Of a stretch of DNA of 64,000 nt, positions 17,351 through 26,400 are shown piece by piece. The notes below the pieces were generated by a model. The model had not been told where the DNA came from, made no database searches, and saw only the letters and a program-made list of their open reading frames with translations. The position numbers and the translations under genes are program-made. The DNA lies in NCBI RefSeq assembly GCF_018760735.1, contig NZ_JAHHZN010000010.1:62001-126000 (forward strand), read 5' to 3'. Numbering within the stretch: the stretch's first letter is position 1; every line of letters starts with the position of its first letter. The stretch comes from Hymenobacter piscis (GTDB taxonomy: Bacteria > Bacteroidota > Bacteroidia > Cytophagales > Hymenobacteraceae).

Positions 17351-17820
17351 TTATTGGTGAGCTTGATGACAGCGAATAATAGGTACCCAGCGTGTCGACG
17401 GCCATGAGGATTTACTGCTTTTGCGCCTTTTGGCCCCATCGTAGCCCACCCGAGGCCTGCTCTTAGGCATGCTCTGCAGCGTGCACGAATTCAAAATCAC
17501 GGCACTTGGGTTCGCAGCACACGTTTCGCTCAAGCTTAATGCCTGGCGTAAGTTTTCAGTCAGGGCTTCTAAGATCCGCGCAGGGTCTATTGTTGGTAGC
17601 ATGTAGCCTAAGGCAGCTAATCGTGGGGCAGAAACCGCCATGTGCAATTCGTGCGCGCCACGTAGCGCAAGGCATGAAACAACTCCCGAAGCGGGTATTA
17701 CTGCTGGCCAGCATCTTCCCGCACCAATAACAGATACGGAGATACGGAAGTAAAAAAGCCCATTCGTCGTTCGTGACGTCGCTTGGATAGGCACGGCAAG
17801 TACGTTCCATCCCCGCTAAG
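17351..17820 (-). mobile_element. IS5-type transposase remnant (frameshifted)
   Basis: Two overlapping minus-strand frames together give a disrupted IS5-family transposase. The first has YPSDVTNDEWAFLLPYL, matching the family's N-terminal domain. The second has PSAVILNSCTLQS, then GYDGAKRRKSSK, where intact proteins have an IDSQS...RGYDGGKK...KRH pattern, and a shifted continuation VDTLG. Frameshifts and the lack of a catalytic C-terminal half show it is dead. No terminal inverted repeats could be identified. The rest of the interval 17264-18093 shows no gene; it separates the plus-strand GT2 gene from the next minus-strand operon. Confidence 0.7.
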
Positions 17821-18093
17821 CTCGCTTATGGGTCCATAACATCTTCTAAGTATAAGCACTAAGCTGCGGTGCGGAATCTTGGTGCGCAAAGGCAATCGGC
17901 AACCTTGCGTGAGGGTAAGGTGATGCGCGAAGCGGAAATACTGTACTACCCGGATAAAGGGGTAGCCATGTGTAAGAAAAATTTTGCTAAGGCTACTTCC
18001 CCCGACTCAGGCGTAGAACTCAAAAGCTGAAGCCGAAGGCCGGTCTGGATTGCTGCCGGTAGTAGCTATAGGCAAGCTGACGCAGTCGGAATA

Positions 18094-19050
18094 TTACTGC
18101 ACTGCGCTGCCTTCTGTCTGATTGGCATACACCTGTTTCACCACGTACAAAGGCCGCTTGCGGGCTGCATCCAGGCCGCGCCAGACGTACTCGCCGATTA
18201 CGCCCAGGGCCGTCATCTGGAAGGCGGACACGAATAGCAGTACGACCATCAGGGCCGACCAGCCCTCCGGCTCCTGGCTGCCGAAAAGGCGCAGCCCGAT
18301 AATGTAGAGGCCGTAGCCAAACGCAAAAAGACCCAGCACCAACCCCACCACCGAAATGGCGCGGATGGGGAAAAAGGAGAAAGCCAGAATGGAGTCAATA
18401 AACAGCTTGGCTTTCTTTTTGAGCGTCCAGCGCGACTTACCGATTTCGCGCTTACGGCGCACGTAGGGAATGTTCACGTAGGGGTAGCCCAGCCAGACCA
18501 TCAGGTAGAACAGGTTGCTGTTGCGCTCCTGCAGTTCGATAATGTGCTCGGCTACCTGCCGGTCAAAAAACACGAAATCGAAGCCTCCGTCGGGAATGTT
18601 GGGCAGCGCGATTTTCTTCATCAGCACGTGGAAGGCCCGGGCGAAAAGCTGTTGCAGGCCGGTTTCCTCCCGGTCCTGGCGGTTACCGATAACCAGCTTG
18701 AAGCCCTGCTGCCAGTAGGCGTACATCTGTACCAGCAGCGCCGGCGGATCCTGCAGGTCGGCCGTGATGATGGCCAGGCAGTCGCCCGTGGCCTGGGCCA
18801 TACCGGCCACGATGGCGTTGTAAGAACCCACGTTGCCGGCCAGGTCCACCACCCGGATCCGGCCCGGGTAAGCGGCCTGGGCCCGGTGTAGCGCGCCGAG
18901 GGTATCGTCGCCCGAGCCATCGTTGACTAGCACATACTCGAAGCTGACTTCCGCCGGAAAGCCGGCCTCGTTCGCTACCAGCTCGCGCATCGTCACCGGG
19001 ATATTATCCTCGTTGTAATAACAGGGAATGATTACGGATAGCTTGGGCAT
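18094..19050 (-). CDS. Undecaprenyl-phosphate glycosyltransferase (GT2, ArnC/GtrB-like)
   Basis: A 318-aa protein. An N-terminal GT2 domain has LSVIIPCYYNEDNIP, LVNDGSGDDT and ITADLQDPP, the DxD-like ADLQDPP being characteristic of DPM1/GtrB. It is followed by KSRWTLKKKAKLFIDS and two membrane helices (about 230-255 and 265-295), ending RPLYVVKQVY. Family members make undecaprenyl-phosphate sugars for periplasmic transfer. It resembles the truncated gene at the left window edge. It lies downstream of fdtB on the same strand but 249 bp away, with a palindromic repeat copy in between. Confidence 0.9.
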   Translation of the reverse strand: MPKLSVIIPCYYNEDNIPVTMRELVANEAGFPAEVSFEYVLVNDGSGDDTLGALHRAQAAYPGRIRVVDLAGNVGSYNAIVAGMAQATGDCLAIITADLQDPPALLVQMYAYWQQGFKLVIGNRQDREETGLQQLFARAFHVLMKKIALPNIPDGGFDFVFFDRQVAEHIIELQERNSNLFYLMVWLGYPYVNIPYVRRKREIGKSRWTLKKKAKLFIDSILAFSFFPIRAISVVGLVLGLFAFGYGLYIIGLRLFGSQEPEGWSALMVVLLFVSAFQMTALGVIGEYVWRGLDAARKRPLYVVKQVYANQTEGSAVQ

Positions 19051-19091
19051 CGGACAATAGCTATTGAAGCTGTTTGGAAAGTTGAAAAGTT

Positions 19092-19113
19092 CGTCATCCT
19101 GAGCGCAGCGAAG
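19092..19113. repeat. GTCATCCTGAGC repeat (family A)
   Basis: CGTCATCCTGAGCGCAGCGAAG, one arm only, between fdtB and the downstream glycosyltransferase. It shares at least 18 bases with the arms at 50971 and 52201. Confidence 0.65.
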
Positions 19114-19299
19114 GACCTTATCCCATCTGAGTTGCCACGGTACAGCCCTGCTCGGGTTCTTCGTTGCACTCAGGTTTATAAAATCGTAAAAAAGCCAACC
19201 TGGCAGGCAGCTTCATTCTTCTCGGGAAAGCGTTCAGGCATTCAGACCACAGGAAGACGGTTCGGACCTTGGCGCGCTCCGCAGGAAACCGCTCCGGCC

Positions 19300-20406
19300 T
19301 TACCGGCCGGCAAAACTGCGGATGCCGGCCGCGACGGCGGCTACCTGGACCTCCGTCATGCCCGGGAACATAGGCAGGCTCAGACAGGTGGCCGCCAGCT
19401 GCTCGGCAATGGGTAGGGATCCGGCCGGCAGCTGCAGGGCTGCGTACGCCTGCTGGCGGTGGGGTGGCACCGGATAGTGAATCATGGTACCGATGCCCCG
19501 GGCCGTGAGGTGCTGCTGCAACGCGTCGCGCACGGGGGTATGTACCACGTAGAGGTGGTACACGTGGGTGGCCCCGGTGGCCACGGCGGGCAAGCGCAGC
19601 CCGGCAATATCGGCCAGGTGCTCGTCGTACCAGCTCGCCACCTGCTGGCGCTGGCGCGTCCACTCCGCCAGGTACCGCAGCTTCACCTGGAGCACGGCCG
19701 CCTGCAGCTCATCGAGGCGGGAGTTGTAGCCCACCACCTCGTTGTAGTATTTCTGCTGGGAGCCGTAGTTGCGCAGCACCCGCACTTGCTGGGCCAGCCC
19801 GGCATCGTTAGTCGTGACGGCTCCGGCATCGCCCAGGGCCCCGAGGTTTTTGCCCGGATAGAAGCTCGTGGCGTTGATCTGCCCGAAACTACCGGTCAGC
19901 TGCCCCTCGAAGGCTGCTCCCTGGGCCTGGGCATTGTCTTCCACCACCAGCAGGTTGTGCCGCCGGGCCAGGGCCATAATCGGTCCCATCGCGCAGGCCT
20001 GCCCGTACAGGTGCACCGGCATAATGGCCCGGGTGCGCGCCGTGAGAGCCGCTTCCAGGCGGGCGGGGTCGAGGTTGCTGGTAGCCGGGTCGGGCTCCAC
20101 GGGCACGGGCGTGGCCCCCACCTGCGTCACGGCCAGCCAGGTGGCGATGTAGGTGTTGGAGGGCACCAGCACTTCGTCGCCGGGGCCGATGCCCAGGGCC
20201 CGCAGAGCCAGCACCAGGGCATCCAGGCCGTTGGCCACGCCTACCGTGTGCGCTACCTGGTTGAAGTCACTATACGCCCGTTCAAAACGCGTTACCTCCT
20301 CCCCCAGCACGTACCAGTACGAGTCGTACACCCGCCCGACGGCGGCCATGATTTCCTCGCGAATGGGCGCGTGCTGGGGCTGAAAGGAAAGAAACGGAAC
20401 CTGCAT
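19300..20406 (-). CDS. fdtB: dTDP-3-amino-3,6-dideoxyhexose transaminase (FdtB/QdtB-like)
   Basis: A 368-aa DegT-family aminotransferase of the FdtB/QdtB branch. It begins [17 protein letters not shown] and has [38 protein letters not shown] and [17 protein letters not shown], with Lys186 as PLP lysine. [12 protein letters not shown] near the end is also diagnostic. The family aminates the C3 keto sugar produced by FdtA/QdtA. Clustered with an FdtA-like isomerase (21678-22115) and a WecD-like acetyltransferase (20519-21529) on the same strand, the likely product is dTDP-Fuc3N (or Qui3N), then N-acetylated. The epimer cannot be read from sequence alone. Confidence 0.9.
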   Translation of the reverse strand: MQVPFLSFQPQHAPIREEIMAAVGRVYDSYWYVLGEEVTRFERAYSDFNQVAHTVGVANGLDALVLALRALGIGPGDEVLVPSNTYIATWLAVTQVGATPVPVEPDPATSNLDPARLEAALTARTRAIMPVHLYGQACAMGPIMALARRHNLLVVEDNAQAQGAAFEGQLTGSFGQINATSFYPGKNLGALGDAGAVTTNDAGLAQQVRVLRNYGSQQKYYNEVVGYNSRLDELQAAVLQVKLRYLAEWTRQRQQVASWYDEHLADIAGLRLPAVATGATHVYHLYVVHTPVRDALQQHLTARGIGTMIHYPVPPHRQQAYAALQLPAGSLPIAEQLAATCLSLPMFPGMTEVQVAAVAAGIRSFAGR

Positions 20407-20518
20407 TGAATTATAGCTTCTGTTTGGAACGGCCGACTAGCCTGAATCATACCGTATCGGCCGGTTTCGTGGGCCAGGGAAACAGCCAACCGGTGTGGCT
20501 CCTCCGGCATCAAAGCTA

Positions 20519-21529
20519 CTAATTCCCGCTGCAAGCTACCACGTGGCTGGTGCTGCCCAGCCGGAAACCCAGCTGCTCGCAGGTGCGGAACACGGCTCCG
20601 TTGGTGGCCTGCGTGGTCATCAGCACCTGCGGTAACGCCCGCGAGGCGGCCCGGCGCACGGTTTCGGCCACCAGTTTGCGGTGCCAGCCCCGGTTCGCCG
20701 GGCCCACGGCCGTCAGCAGCACCCGCGACGAGCCGCTGCCCGCCACGCCCGCCTCGGCCGGTGTGTCCCCGATGGCCAGAAAGGAATCGATGGGCAGGTC
20801 CGGCACGTCGGGTACCAGCACCGCATCGGCGTAGCTGCCCTCCGTGGCGGCTTCGGCGTAGCGGGCCAGCAGCGCATCGGCGCGGGCCTCCCCAAACCAG
20901 GGGTCGGCGTGGAACCGGTCGTAGGGGTTACGGGCGGCGGCGGCAATGCGGCCGATGTGGGCCGCTTCGTCGGGCCGGGCCCGGCGCACGGGCGCGGGCG
21001 CGGGCAGCCTTGCCTCATCTACGGGGCAAAAGAAGTTAAGCCGGGTTTCGATCAGCTGCCAGCCGCCGCTGGTCAGGGCCTGGAGCAGGGCCAGATCCTC
21101 GGCCGGCACCACGCTGAACGCGTAGTAAGCCCCCCGGGCGGCCAGGCTCCGGCGCAGGTTGCGGACGGCAGTAGCCAGCGCAGCGGGCGTGGCAGCGGCT
21201 CCGAACAGGCCCGTAAACAGCCGGTAGGTATCCGTGCCAAAGAACGCCGTGTCCCAGGGCAGGTGCTGCACCAGCCACTGGCTACTCCCATCAGTGGCCA
21301 CCAGCACCTGCTCCCCTATCCCATTCCCGAAGCGCGCCGCAGCCCCGGTTCCGTAGCGTTCCTGCTGGTACTCGCTTGGCAGATGCCGAAGAAAATGAGT
21401 AGGTGAGTGCCGAAATAATAGTTCCGCCCGGCTTTCCACCCACTCCGGGTTAATCGGGGTCATCTGGTTCTGCATACGTATCCTGGTATTGCTTTTTCTC
21501 CCTAGCAGTCTTGTGCCCCATGCGGCCAT
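20519..21529 (-). CDS. WecD/RffC-like GNAT acetyltransferase
   Basis: Up to 336 aa. The features HLPWDTAFFGTDTYRL in the N-terminal half, YDRFHADPWFGEARAD, the GNAT core VLLTAVGPANRGWHRKLVAETV and the C-terminal VFRTCEQLGFRLGSTSHVV resemble dTDP-fucosamine acetyltransferase WecD/RffC. Such enzymes use acetyl-CoA to acetylate the amino sugar. The usual FdtC of Fuc3NAc pathways is a hexapeptide-repeat protein, so a GNAT between FdtA and FdtB is unusual. The start is undecided: Met1, Met19 (21475) and Met23 (21463) are possible, and a strong hairpin at 21539-21566 abuts the longest form. Confidence 0.8.
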   Translation of the reverse strand: MAAWGTRLLGRKSNTRIRMQNQMTPINPEWVESRAELLFRHSPTHFLRHLPSEYQQERYGTGAAARFGNGIGEQVLVATDGSSQWLVQHLPWDTAFFGTDTYRLFTGLFGAAATPAALATAVRNLRRSLAARGAYYAFSVVPAEDLALLQALTSGGWQLIETRLNFFCPVDEARLPAPAPVRRARPDEAAHIGRIAAAARNPYDRFHADPWFGEARADALLARYAEAATEGSYADAVLVPDVPDLPIDSFLAIGDTPAEAGVAGSGSSRVLLTAVGPANRGWHRKLVAETVRRAASRALPQVLMTTQATNGAVFRTCEQLGFRLGSTSHVVACSGN

Positions 21530-21538
21530 CGACCGGGT

Positions 21539-21566
21539 GTAGAGACGCGAAGGGTCGCGTCTCTAC
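21539..21566. repeat. GTAGAGACGCG palindrome (family B), compact form
   Basis: A perfect 12-bp stem (21539-21550 with 21555-21566) around AGGG, then GTTGAAC. It lies immediately upstream of the wecD-like frame. Confidence 0.75.
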
Positions 21567-21677
21567 GTTGAACAAAACCGTTCGGGCGGCAGGCACAAAA
21601 GGACGCACCTCAACCGGCTAATCCACTGTAATATCCCGTTGGAAAATCAGTAGTCCGCCACCGGCGACAGAGCAGGC

Positions 21678-22115
21678 TTAGCTCGCCGCGCTATCCTGCG
21701 CCGCCCATATCCGTCTGAACTCGTCGTAGTCGCGGATGTAGTCGGCTTCCTCGTAGGGTCCCGAAGCCAGCACCAGCTGCACGGCCGAGTGCGAGTACTG
21801 CATGGTATGCCAGGCCCGGGGCGGTACGTAAAGGCCCACGTACGGATCTTCGAGCCGGAATACTTCTATCGTACCGTCGGCCAGCTCGGTAGTAACCGTA
21901 ATGCGCCCGGCCACGGCAATGAGCACCTGCTCGGTGCGGTGGTGGGCGTGGCGGCCGCGCACAATGCTCTCGGGCGTATAATAGGTCCAGAAGATGCGCT
22001 GCACCCCAAAGGGTACCAGCTGCTGCTGCTGCTGCTCCGTAACGGAGATGTAGCCGATGCCCGGCTCGCCCAGCTTGGGAAACGTAATCAGGTGCGGATC
22101 GGCGAATTCAGCCAT
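21678..22115 (-). CDS. fdtA: dTDP-4-oxo-6-deoxyglucose 3,4-ketoisomerase (FdtA/QdtA-like)
   Basis: A 145-aa single-domain cupin of the WxcM-like/FdtA family. QRIFWTYYTPESIVRGRHAH gives the catalytic His pair region (RGRHAH). LYVPPRAWHTMQYS and VLASGPYEEADYIRDYDEF match the family's C-terminus. The enzyme moves the keto group from C4 to C3 of dTDP-4-oxo-6-deoxyglucose so FdtB can aminate C3. It is the first gene of the fdtA - wecD-like - fdtB set, with a TACCTTTA box at 22163-22170. A CAG-rich tract encodes a short polyglutamine (residues 28-32). RmlA/RmlB needed for the precursor are not in this window. Confidence 0.9.
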   Translation of the reverse strand: MAEFADPHLITFPKLGEPGIGYISVTEQQQQQLVPFGVQRIFWTYYTPESIVRGRHAHHRTEQVLIAVAGRITVTTELADGTIEVFRLEDPYVGLYVPPRAWHTMQYSHSAVQLVLASGPYEEADYIRDYDEFRRIWAAQDSAAS

Positions 22116-22162
22116 ATTAACTGGAATCAGGTTGGGTGGACCGGCCTCAGCGCCCGGGACAA

Positions 22163-22170
22163 TAAAGGTA
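22163..22170 (-). promoter_or_regulatory. -7 box TACCTTTA for fdtA
   Basis: Seven of eight positions match TAnnTTTG, 47 bp before the fdtA start. Probable promoter of the fdtA, wecD-like, fdtB set. Confidence 0.45.
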
Positions 22171-22306
22171 GTGGTTCATTCGTACCGCAGCCCCTTACGC
22201 TATGCCCTTCGCACCTACCTCTCTGAGCCCGTCCGCCCCGGCCAACGGACCTTCAGCCGTAAAATAGCACGTTTCCGGTATAGCTGCGCCGCCCTGCCGC
22301 CGGGGT

Positions 22307-22358
22307 CGGAGCGCACTGTGTACAGGCTCGCTATAGGCTATCCCTACTGTGCGCTCCG
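22307..22358. repeat. 10-bp inverted repeat downstream of 22384-22959
   Basis: CGGAGCGCAC (22307-22316) and GTGCGCTCCG (22349-22358), spacer 32 bp, in the fdtA/hypothetical intergenic region. There is no T run, so it is a weak terminator candidate. Confidence 0.45.
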
Positions 22359-22383
22359 GAGCCGGCAGTATCATTTATTAGCA

Positions 22384-22959
22384 TTATTCCAGGTCAACCA
22401 CCAGCTCAGCCGCATTGCCCGGCCGGTCCCGGGCGGTGACCACCACCTGCCGGACAGCCCCGGGCAGGTGGCTACAGATGGTCGTATAGCTCCACCACCC
22501 GCCTTCTTCCGGCTCGGCCTCACCCTGCTCCAGCTCCCGCCCGGCCGCATCGCGCAGCACGAGGCGCACCGCCGTCACCCCGTAGGGGTCGTGGGCTTGG
22601 ATGCGCAGCTGCTCCCCCGCCTGCCCACGGTAGGCGCCCACCTCCACCGCCACTATCTGGGGCGGCTTCAGAAAATCGGCCAGCGCCACGCTGTACACGC
22701 TGGCAAAGCGCGCCGGACGCACAAACGGCTGGTAATAGGCCCGTCCCGCGGCACTGGCCTGCTGGGCCCGCCCGTAGCGCGCGGCCGCTCCAAAGTGCCG
22801 GCGGTAGTGCTGCTGGGCCGCGCTGCCGGGCCCCGACCCTGGGGCCGGAGCCTGCTGAACGTACGTCGTTCCCTCGGCGCTCATCCGGAACACCAGATTA
22901 CCAATCCGCCCGCTGAAGCCGGCAATGCCCGTGCCCGCTTCCAGTTTTACCCGTGCCAT
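22384..22959 (-). CDS. Conserved-looking hypothetical protein
   Basis: A 191-aa protein of unknown role. The N-terminus (VKLEAGTGIAGFSGRIGNLVF, here paraphrased to residues 4-24) resembles small Bacteroidota proteins with a G-x-SGK-x-GN motif. The middle is alanine-, arginine- and tyrosine-rich. The C-terminal half (from about 105) looks like a beta-sandwich of Ig type, with VTARDRPGNAAELVVDLE at the end. No signal peptide or membrane helix is seen. It stands alone, with a TATCTTGG near-consensus box at 22982-22989. The 268 bp downstream to 22116 hold a hairpin and the fdtA promoter. Confidence 0.6.
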   Translation of the reverse strand: MARVKLEAGTGIAGFSGRIGNLVFRMSAEGTTYVQQAPAPGSGPGSAAQQHYRRHFGAAARYGRAQQASAAGRAYYQPFVRPARFASVYSVALADFLKPPQIVAVEVGAYRGQAGEQLRIQAHDPYGVTAVRLVLRDAAGRELEQGEAEPEEGGWWSYTTICSHLPGAVRQVVVTARDRPGNAAELVVDLE

Positions 22960-22981
22960 AGCCTGCCATTCTTAGGTTTCC

Positions 22982-22989
22982 CCAAGATA
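22982..22989 (-). promoter_or_regulatory. -7-like box TATCTTGG for 22384-22959
   Basis: Seven of eight positions match TAnnTTTG, 22 bp before the start codon. Confidence 0.4.
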
Positions 22990-23109
22990 CTGAAGCGGCT
23001 GAAAAAATCCCGGCTGACCTGCCGGCATGCCCTGGCCCGGCCAGTCGACCCCAGAAGCCAGGACAACTTACTGGCCTGCATTTATTTACACCGATGCGCT
23101 GCCTTGTCA

Positions 23110-23153
23110 CCGAAATAAAAAAACGCCCCCCGAAGCCAGGACTTCGGAGGGCG
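23110..23153 (-). terminator. Terminator of the ugd-uxs unit
   Basis: Read on the minus strand, a 12-bp stem (arms 23142-23153 and 23124-23135, loop 6) is followed by a run of T. It lies 24 bp after the uxs stop. Confidence 0.8.
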
Positions 23154-23176
23154 CAATTATTTACGAGAGAGTGTCT

Positions 23177-24163
23177 CTAGAAGCTACGCGGCGTGTTGTC
23201 AACCTTGCCAGCCGTTACTTCATTGATGTGCTCCTTGAAGTATTCCAGCGTGCGACGCAGACCTTCGGCGCGGTCTACCTGGGGCGCCCAGCCCAGGATT
23301 TCCCTGGCCTTGGTGATGTCCGGCTTGCGCTTCATCGGGTCGTTCTGGGGCAGCTCCTGGTAGGTGGGCTGGAACTCCACGTTCATAAGCCGGGCAATTT
23401 CTTCGCCGAACTCCTTGATGGTGATTTCATCGGGGTTGCCGATGTTCACGGGCAGGGCATAGTCGCTCAGCAGCAGGCGGTAGATGCCTTCCACCAGATC
23501 GTCCACGTAGCAGAACGAGCGGGTCTGGCTCCCGTCGCCGAATACGGTCAGATTTTCTCCGCGCAGAGCCTGGCTCAGGAAGGCCGGCAATACGCGGCCG
23601 TCGTTGAGGCGCATGCGCGGACCGTAGGTGTTGAAGATGCGTACGATGCGCGTCTCCAGGCCGTGGTGGTTGTGGTAGGCCATCGTTATGGCTTCCTGGA
23701 ACCGTTTGGCCTCGTCGTAGCAGCCGCGGGGCCCGACGGGGTTTACGTTGCCGAAATACTCCTCCACCTGGGGGTGAATTTCCGGGTCGCCGTATACTTC
23801 CGAGGTGCTGGCAATCAGCATGCGGGCCCCTTTCACCCGGGCCAGCCCCAGCAGGTTGTGGGTGCCGAGCGAACCCACCTTCAGGGTCTGGATCGGAATC
23901 TTGAGGTAGTCGATGGGCGAGGCGGGCGAGGCAAAGTGCAGGATGTAGTCCAGCTTGCCGGGCACGAACACGAACTTCGACACGTCAGCGTGGTGGAATT
24001 CAAAATCCTCTTTACCGAAAAGATGCTCGATGTTGGCCAGGTCCCCGGTAATGAGGTTATCCATGGCAATCACGTGGTAACCTTCCTTCAGAAACCGGTC
24101 ACAGAGGTGAGAGCCCAGGAAACCGGCCCCGCCGGTAATAAGTACGCGTTTTTTATCAGACAT
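23177..24163 (-). CDS. uxs: UDP-glucuronate decarboxylase (UDP-xylose synthase)
   Basis: A 328-aa extended SDR. It has the NAD-binding [10 protein letters not shown] (11-20), [27 protein letters not shown] and the catalytic pair Tyr149/Lys153 in [21 protein letters not shown] and [12 protein letters not shown] follow, all typical of UXS rather than dTDP-glucose dehydratase. It converts UDP-glucuronate to UDP-xylose. The upstream neighbour is ugd, which makes UDP-glucuronate, so the two steps are adjacent on the same strand, separated by a 43-bp hairpin. A good terminator follows at 23110-23153. Confidence 0.95.
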   Translation of the reverse strand: MSDKKRVLITGGAGFLGSHLCDRFLKEGYHVIAMDNLITGDLANIEHLFGKEDFEFHHADVSKFVFVPGKLDYILHFASPASPIDYLKIPIQTLKVGSLGTHNLLGLARVKGARMLIASTSEVYGDPEIHPQVEEYFGNVNPVGPRGCYDEAKRFQEAITMAYHNHHGLETRIVRIFNTYGPRMRLNDGRVLPAFLSQALRGENLTVFGDGSQTRSFCYVDDLVEGIYRLLLSDYALPVNIGNPDEITIKEFGEEIARLMNVEFQPTYQELPQNDPMKRKPDITKAREILGWAPQVDRAEGLRRTLEYFKEHINEVTAGKVDNTPRSF

Positions 24164-24207
24164 GCTGCTAGTTGTTGGTTGTCAGTTGTTAGGCTCGAAT
24201 GCATAGC

Positions 24208-24250
24208 ATTCGTTGTCAGTCATCAGCTTAGCTGACAACTGACAACGAAT
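24208..24250. repeat. Hairpin between uxs and ugd
   Basis: Arms ATTCGTTGTCAGT (24208-24220) and ACTGACAACGAAT (24238-24250) with an inner TCAGC/GCTGA stem. There is no T run, so it is more likely an RNA-stability hairpin or repeat element inside the transcript. Confidence 0.65.
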
Positions 24251-24259
24251 ACCTGACAA

Positions 24260-25603
24260 TTACGACGCTACTGGCTCCTGATGGGCCGTACGGATACCAA
24301 TGCAGTGGTAGGCAAACCCGGCCTGCTTCAGCTCCGCCGCATCATAGATGTTGCGACCGTCAAAGATGGCCTTCTGCTTCATCAGTCGTCCGACTACCTC
24401 AAAGTTGGGCACCCGGAACTCCGGCCACTCCGTCACGATCAGCAGGGCATCGGCGTCAATGAGCGCCTCCATCTGATCCTTGGCGTAGGTGATGGAATCA
24501 CCCAGCGAATGCCGGGCCTCTTCCATGGCTACCGGGTCGTAGGCCGATACGGTGCAGCCCTCAGCCAGCAGTTTCTCAATGATGACCAGCGAGGGAGCCT
24601 CCCGCATATCATCCGTCTTGGGCTTGAACGAAAGGCCCCAGATGGCCATTTTCTTCCCCTGCAACTCGCCGCCGAAGTGATTTTTCACCTTGTCGAACAG
24701 CACCTCCTTCTGCGCTTCGTTCACGCTCTCCACCGCCTGAAGCACCTGCATCTGGTAGCCGTTTTCCTGGGCCGTTTTGATCAGCGCCTTTACATCCTTC
24801 GGGAAGCAGGAGCCACCGTAGCCGATGCCGGGGTAAATGAACTTGGTCCCGATCCGGGCATCGGAGCCAATCCCCTTGCGCACCATGTTCACATCAGCCC
24901 CCATGATTTCGCAGAGGTTGGCAATGTCGTTCATAAACGAAATCTTGGTGGCCAGCATGGAATTGGCCGCGTACTTCGTCATTTCAGCCGACGGGATATC
25001 CATGAAGATAATCGGGTGGCCGTTAAGCAGAAAAGGCTTGTAGAGGCGGCTCATCACTTCCTCGGCACGCTCGGAAGCCACGCCTACCACGATGCGGTCA
25101 GGCTTGAGGAAGTCGTCGATGGCGGCCCCTTCCTTGAGGAATTCGGGGTTGGAAGCCACGTCGAAATCGATGCTGGCCCCGCGCTTGGCCAGCGCGTCCT
25201 CGATTTCCTTGCGCACCTTGGCCGCCGTGCCCACCGGCACCGTGCTCTTGGTCACGATAACGCCGTAGCTGTTCATGTTTTCCCCGATTTCCCGGGCCAC
25301 GGCCAGGACGTATTTCAGGTCGGCCGAGCCATCTTCGCCGGGCGGCGTGCCCACGGCAATAAAGGCCACGTCGCAATCCTTGATGGCCTCGCTGAGTTTG
25401 GTGGAGAAGTTCAGGCGGCCGGCCGCCACGTTGCGCGACACCATTTCCTCCAGGCCCGGCTCGTAGATGGGCAGAATACCCTGGTGGAGATTGTCAATCT
25501 TCCGCTGGTCGATATCGATGCAGGTCACCTCAATGCCCACTTCTGCGAAACAGGTGCCCGTTACCAGGCCCACGTAGCCGGTTCCTACTACTGCAATTTT
25601 CAT
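24260..25603 (-). CDS. ugd: UDP-glucose 6-dehydrogenase
   Basis: A 447-aa enzyme. The Rossmann start VVGTGYVGLVTG, TKSTVPVGTAAKV, SNPEFLKEGAAIDDF, the catalytic Cys266 in GYGGSCFPKD, and SFKPKTDDMREAPS are all present. It oxidises UDP-glucose to UDP-glucuronate with two NAD+. The open frame extends to 25876, but the true start is 25603: the Rossmann fold begins at MKIAVVG. A TACCTTTG box at 25638-25645 lies inside the extension, giving a leader of about 30 nt. With uxs downstream it forms the UDP-xylose branch. Confidence 0.96.
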   Translation of the reverse strand: MKIAVVGTGYVGLVTGTCFAEVGIEVTCIDIDQRKIDNLHQGILPIYEPGLEEMVSRNVAAGRLNFSTKLSEAIKDCDVAFIAVGTPPGEDGSADLKYVLAVAREIGENMNSYGVIVTKSTVPVGTAAKVRKEIEDALAKRGASIDFDVASNPEFLKEGAAIDDFLKPDRIVVGVASERAEEVMSRLYKPFLLNGHPIIFMDIPSAEMTKYAANSMLATKISFMNDIANLCEIMGADVNMVRKGIGSDARIGTKFIYPGIGYGGSCFPKDVKALIKTAQENGYQMQVLQAVESVNEAQKEVLFDKVKNHFGGELQGKKMAIWGLSFKPKTDDMREAPSLVIIEKLLAEGCTVSAYDPVAMEEARHSLGDSITYAKDQMEALIDADALLIVTEWPEFRVPNFEVVGRLMKQKAIFDGRNIYDAAELKQAGFAYHCIGIRTAHQEPVAS

Positions 25604-25637
25604 ATGGTAAAATTCAGTTGATACTGATTTGTAAATG

Positions 25638-25645
25638 CAAAGGTA
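25638..25645 (-). promoter_or_regulatory. -7 box TACCTTTG for ugd
   Basis: Perfect TAnnTTTG match, 34 bp upstream of the ugd ATG at 25603 and right beside the stop of the upstream glycosyltransferase gene. Confidence 0.65.
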
Positions 25646-25647
25646 CG

Positions 25648-26373
25648 CTACTGCAGCAAACCGTACTTGAGGATGCAGTAAATGGCCCGGAATCCGTCGC
25701 GCCAGCCAATTTTCTTGCCCTCGGCGTAGGTGCGGCCGTAGTAGCTGATGCCCACCTCGTAGATGCGCACGTTGGGTACGCGGGCCATTTTCAGCGTTAC
25801 TTCCGGCTCGAAGCCAAACCGTTTCTCCTCCAGCCGCAGGCTCTGTACGATGTCGCGCCGAAACAGTTTGTAGCACGTTTCCATGTCCGTCAGGTTGAGG
25901 TTGGCGAAGGCGTTGCAGAGCATGGTCAGCCAGCGGTTGCCCACGCTGTGCCAGAAGAACAGGATGCGGTGGGGCTTGCCGCCGATGAAGCGGGAGCCGT
26001 ACACCACGTCGGCCACCCCGCGCAGCACCGGCCGAAGCAGCACGTTGTATTCCTCCGGGTCATACTCCAGGTCGGCATCCTGAATAACGAGGTAGTCGCC
26101 GGTAGCGGCCCGGATGCCGGTGTGCAGGGCCGCGCCCTTGCCCTGGTTGACGGCGTGCCGGTAGTACTGCACCGGCAGTTGCGGGTGCCGGGCGCGGTAC
26201 TGCTCAATGGCCTGTTCGGTTCCATCCCGGGAGCAGTCATTGACGATGATAACCTGCTTGGTGAAGCCCCCGATCAGCTCTACGGCCCGGATCTGATCCA
26301 GAATCAGGTGAATGGTAGCGGCCTCGTTGTAAACCGGAATAATGATGGAAAGCGTGCGGACGGAATCAGACAT
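25648..26373 (-). CDS. DPM1-like GT2 glycosyltransferase (soluble)
   Basis: A 241-aa GT2 protein of the dolichol-phosphate-mannose-synthase type without C-terminal membrane helices. [60 protein letters not shown] and the [13 protein letters not shown] segment are diagnostic. Its stop is only 3 bp from the ugd promoter box, and asnB lies 27 bp upstream, so asnB and this gene are probably cotranscribed. The likely acceptor is a polyprenyl phosphate; the sugar is unknown. Confidence 0.9.
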   Translation of the reverse strand: MSDSVRTLSIIIPVYNEAATIHLILDQIRAVELIGGFTKQVIIVNDCSRDGTEQAIEQYRARHPQLPVQYYRHAVNQGKGAALHTGIRAATGDYLVIQDADLEYDPEEYNVLLRPVLRGVADVVYGSRFIGGKPHRILFFWHSVGNRWLTMLCNAFANLNLTDMETCYKLFRRDIVQSLRLEEKRFGFEPEVTLKMARVPNVRIYEVGISYYGRTYAEGKKIGWRDGFRAIYCILKYGLLQ

Positions 26374-26400
26374 ACGAGCCGGAAAGCGGATTGCTGCGGG

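Noticed and set aside
25604..25876. 91-codon N-terminal extension of ugd
   Set aside because: The Rossmann fold starts at 25603, the extension contains the promoter box and reads antisense-frame sequence of the upstream glycosyltransferase.
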